From contig JAJDBS010000046.1 in NCBI GenBank assembly GCA_029261235.1, positions 1-59,606 on the forward strand: 59,606 nucleotides of DNA, given 5' to 3'. The position numbers and the translations under genes were made by a program. The stretch comes from Nitrospirales bacterium. Lineage in GTDB: Bacteria; Nitrospirota; Nitrospiria; Nitrospirales; UBA8639. Shown here one piece after another: positions 58,998 to 59,606 of this stretch (position 1 is its first letter; the number at the start of each line of letters is the position of its first letter). Under the pieces are notes generated by a model, which had not been told where the DNA came from, did no database searches, and saw only the letters and a program-made list of their open reading frames with translations.

Positions 58998-59606
58998 ATG
59001 TTTGGTGTGTTTAAACGACTGTTTAAAGTTGCAGAATCCGAAGCCCATTCGGCGATGGATAAACTCGAAAACCCGATTAAAATGACCGAACAAGGGATTC
59101 GGGATTTAAAAAAAGATCTGGAAGGCAGCATGAAAAGTTTGGCCGAAGTCAAAGCCCTGACCATTCAGCTCAAAAAGGAACAGGCTGAAAAAAAACAACT
59201 AGCCACAGACTATGAGCGAAAAGCGATGCTGCTCATCGAAAAAGGGCAAAAAGGGAGTCTGCCCGCTGAGGATGCAGATCGATTGGCTGGCGAAGCGTTA
59301 GGCAAAAAGGATAGTGCCATGCAGCAAGCGACGGCGGTTTCGGCCAATCTTGGGAATCAGGACAAAATGGTGTCTCAGCTTGAGTCGAATGTCAAAAAGT
59401 TAAAGTCACAGATTGGCATGTGGGAAAACGAGTTGACCACCCTTCGGGCACGTTCAAAGGTGGCCAATGCCACCAAAAAGCTGAATCAACAATTGGCAAA
59501 CGTTGGGTCGGATAGCACCATTTCGATGCTGGAAAAAATGAAAACCAAAGTCCAGGAAGATGAAGCCCTTGCAGAGTCCTATGGCGAAATGGCGATGTTG
59601 GAAACC
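58998..59606 (+). CDS. pspA: PspA/IM30-family protein, 3' end missing
   Basis: 203 residues visible; the frame is open at the window edge. Strong ribosome binding site AGGAGGG about 8 bases before the ATG. MFGVFKRLFKVAESEAHSAM then DKLENPIKMTEQGIRDLKKD is the typical PspA/Vipp1 N-terminus, followed by long coiled-coil helices (QLESNVKKLKSQIGMWENEL). Family members oligomerise on membranes and protect the inner membrane under stress. Third gene of the J-domain-ybjN-pspA group. No C-terminal limit can be given. Confidence 0.88.
   Translation, partial: MFGVFKRLFKVAESEAHSAMDKLENPIKMTEQGIRDLKKDLEGSMKSLAEVKALTIQLKKEQAEKKQLATDYERKAMLLIEKGQKGSLPAEDADRLAGEALGKKDSAMQQATAVSANLGNQDKMVSQLESNVKKLKSQIGMWENELTTLRARSKVANATKKLNQQLANVGSDSTISMLEKMKTKVQEDEALAESYGEMAMLET

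Overview
The window comes from a diderm (Gram-negative-type) bacterium: it carries lipoprotein signal peptidase, LptF/LptG, an LpxL-type acyltransferase and lipopolysaccharide-kinase-like proteins. Protein wording and the dispersed intergenic repeats suggest Nitrospirota (Nitrospira-like), but no rRNA or marker gene in the window settles this. No tRNA, rRNA, CRISPR array, transposase gene or phage module was seen.

Layout. 1-5363: end of nadA, then ileS-lspA and a secreted protein. 5931-7983: a DHH phosphoesterase and a DUF2141 protein. 7997-35759: a long surface-glycan island. It holds GT4, GT2, GT61 and other glycosyltransferases, two FkbM methyltransferases, a B12-radical SAM enzyme, an asparagine-synthase-like amidotransferase, two 2-oxoglutarate oxygenases, two LPS-kinase-like proteins, an MBOAT/SGNH O-acylation set, and a co-directional nonulosonate-type operon (NeuB-like, CMP-sugar transferase, Gfo/Idh/MocA, SDR). 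35798-38254: an unusual GT8-like / methyltransferase-like / ELM1 fusion.

38340-53066 is the most interesting part. It reads as a complete bacterial sphingolipid locus. Serine palmitoyltransferase, a dedicated acyl carrier protein, a ceramide-reductase-type epimerase-fold enzyme and a fatty-acyl-AMP ligase lie together on the minus strand, behind a HIT protein. A fatty-acid-hydroxylase-type di-iron protein and a GNAT-like ceramide-synthase candidate lie divergently. Two nucleotidyltransferases, LptF/LptG, a CDP-alcohol phosphotransferase, a DAG/sphingosine-kinase-family enzyme and a Tam41-like cytidylyltransferase follow. Together they could make a ceramide backbone, phosphorylate it, activate it with CTP, add a polar head group and export it. 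The backbone part rests on strong family resemblance; the head-group and export parts are inference.

53067-58228 is a gene-poor, repeat-rich stretch. It has copies of an intergenic repeat, a decayed duplicate of the end of the Tam41-like gene, an LpxL-like acyltransferase with a changed catalytic motif, a TPR protein and small hypotheticals. The right edge holds a J-domain protein, a YbjN-like protein and the start of a PspA/IM30 protein that runs off the window.

Limits: all calls are from reading sequence and remembered family motifs. No search, alignment or base-composition calculation was run.
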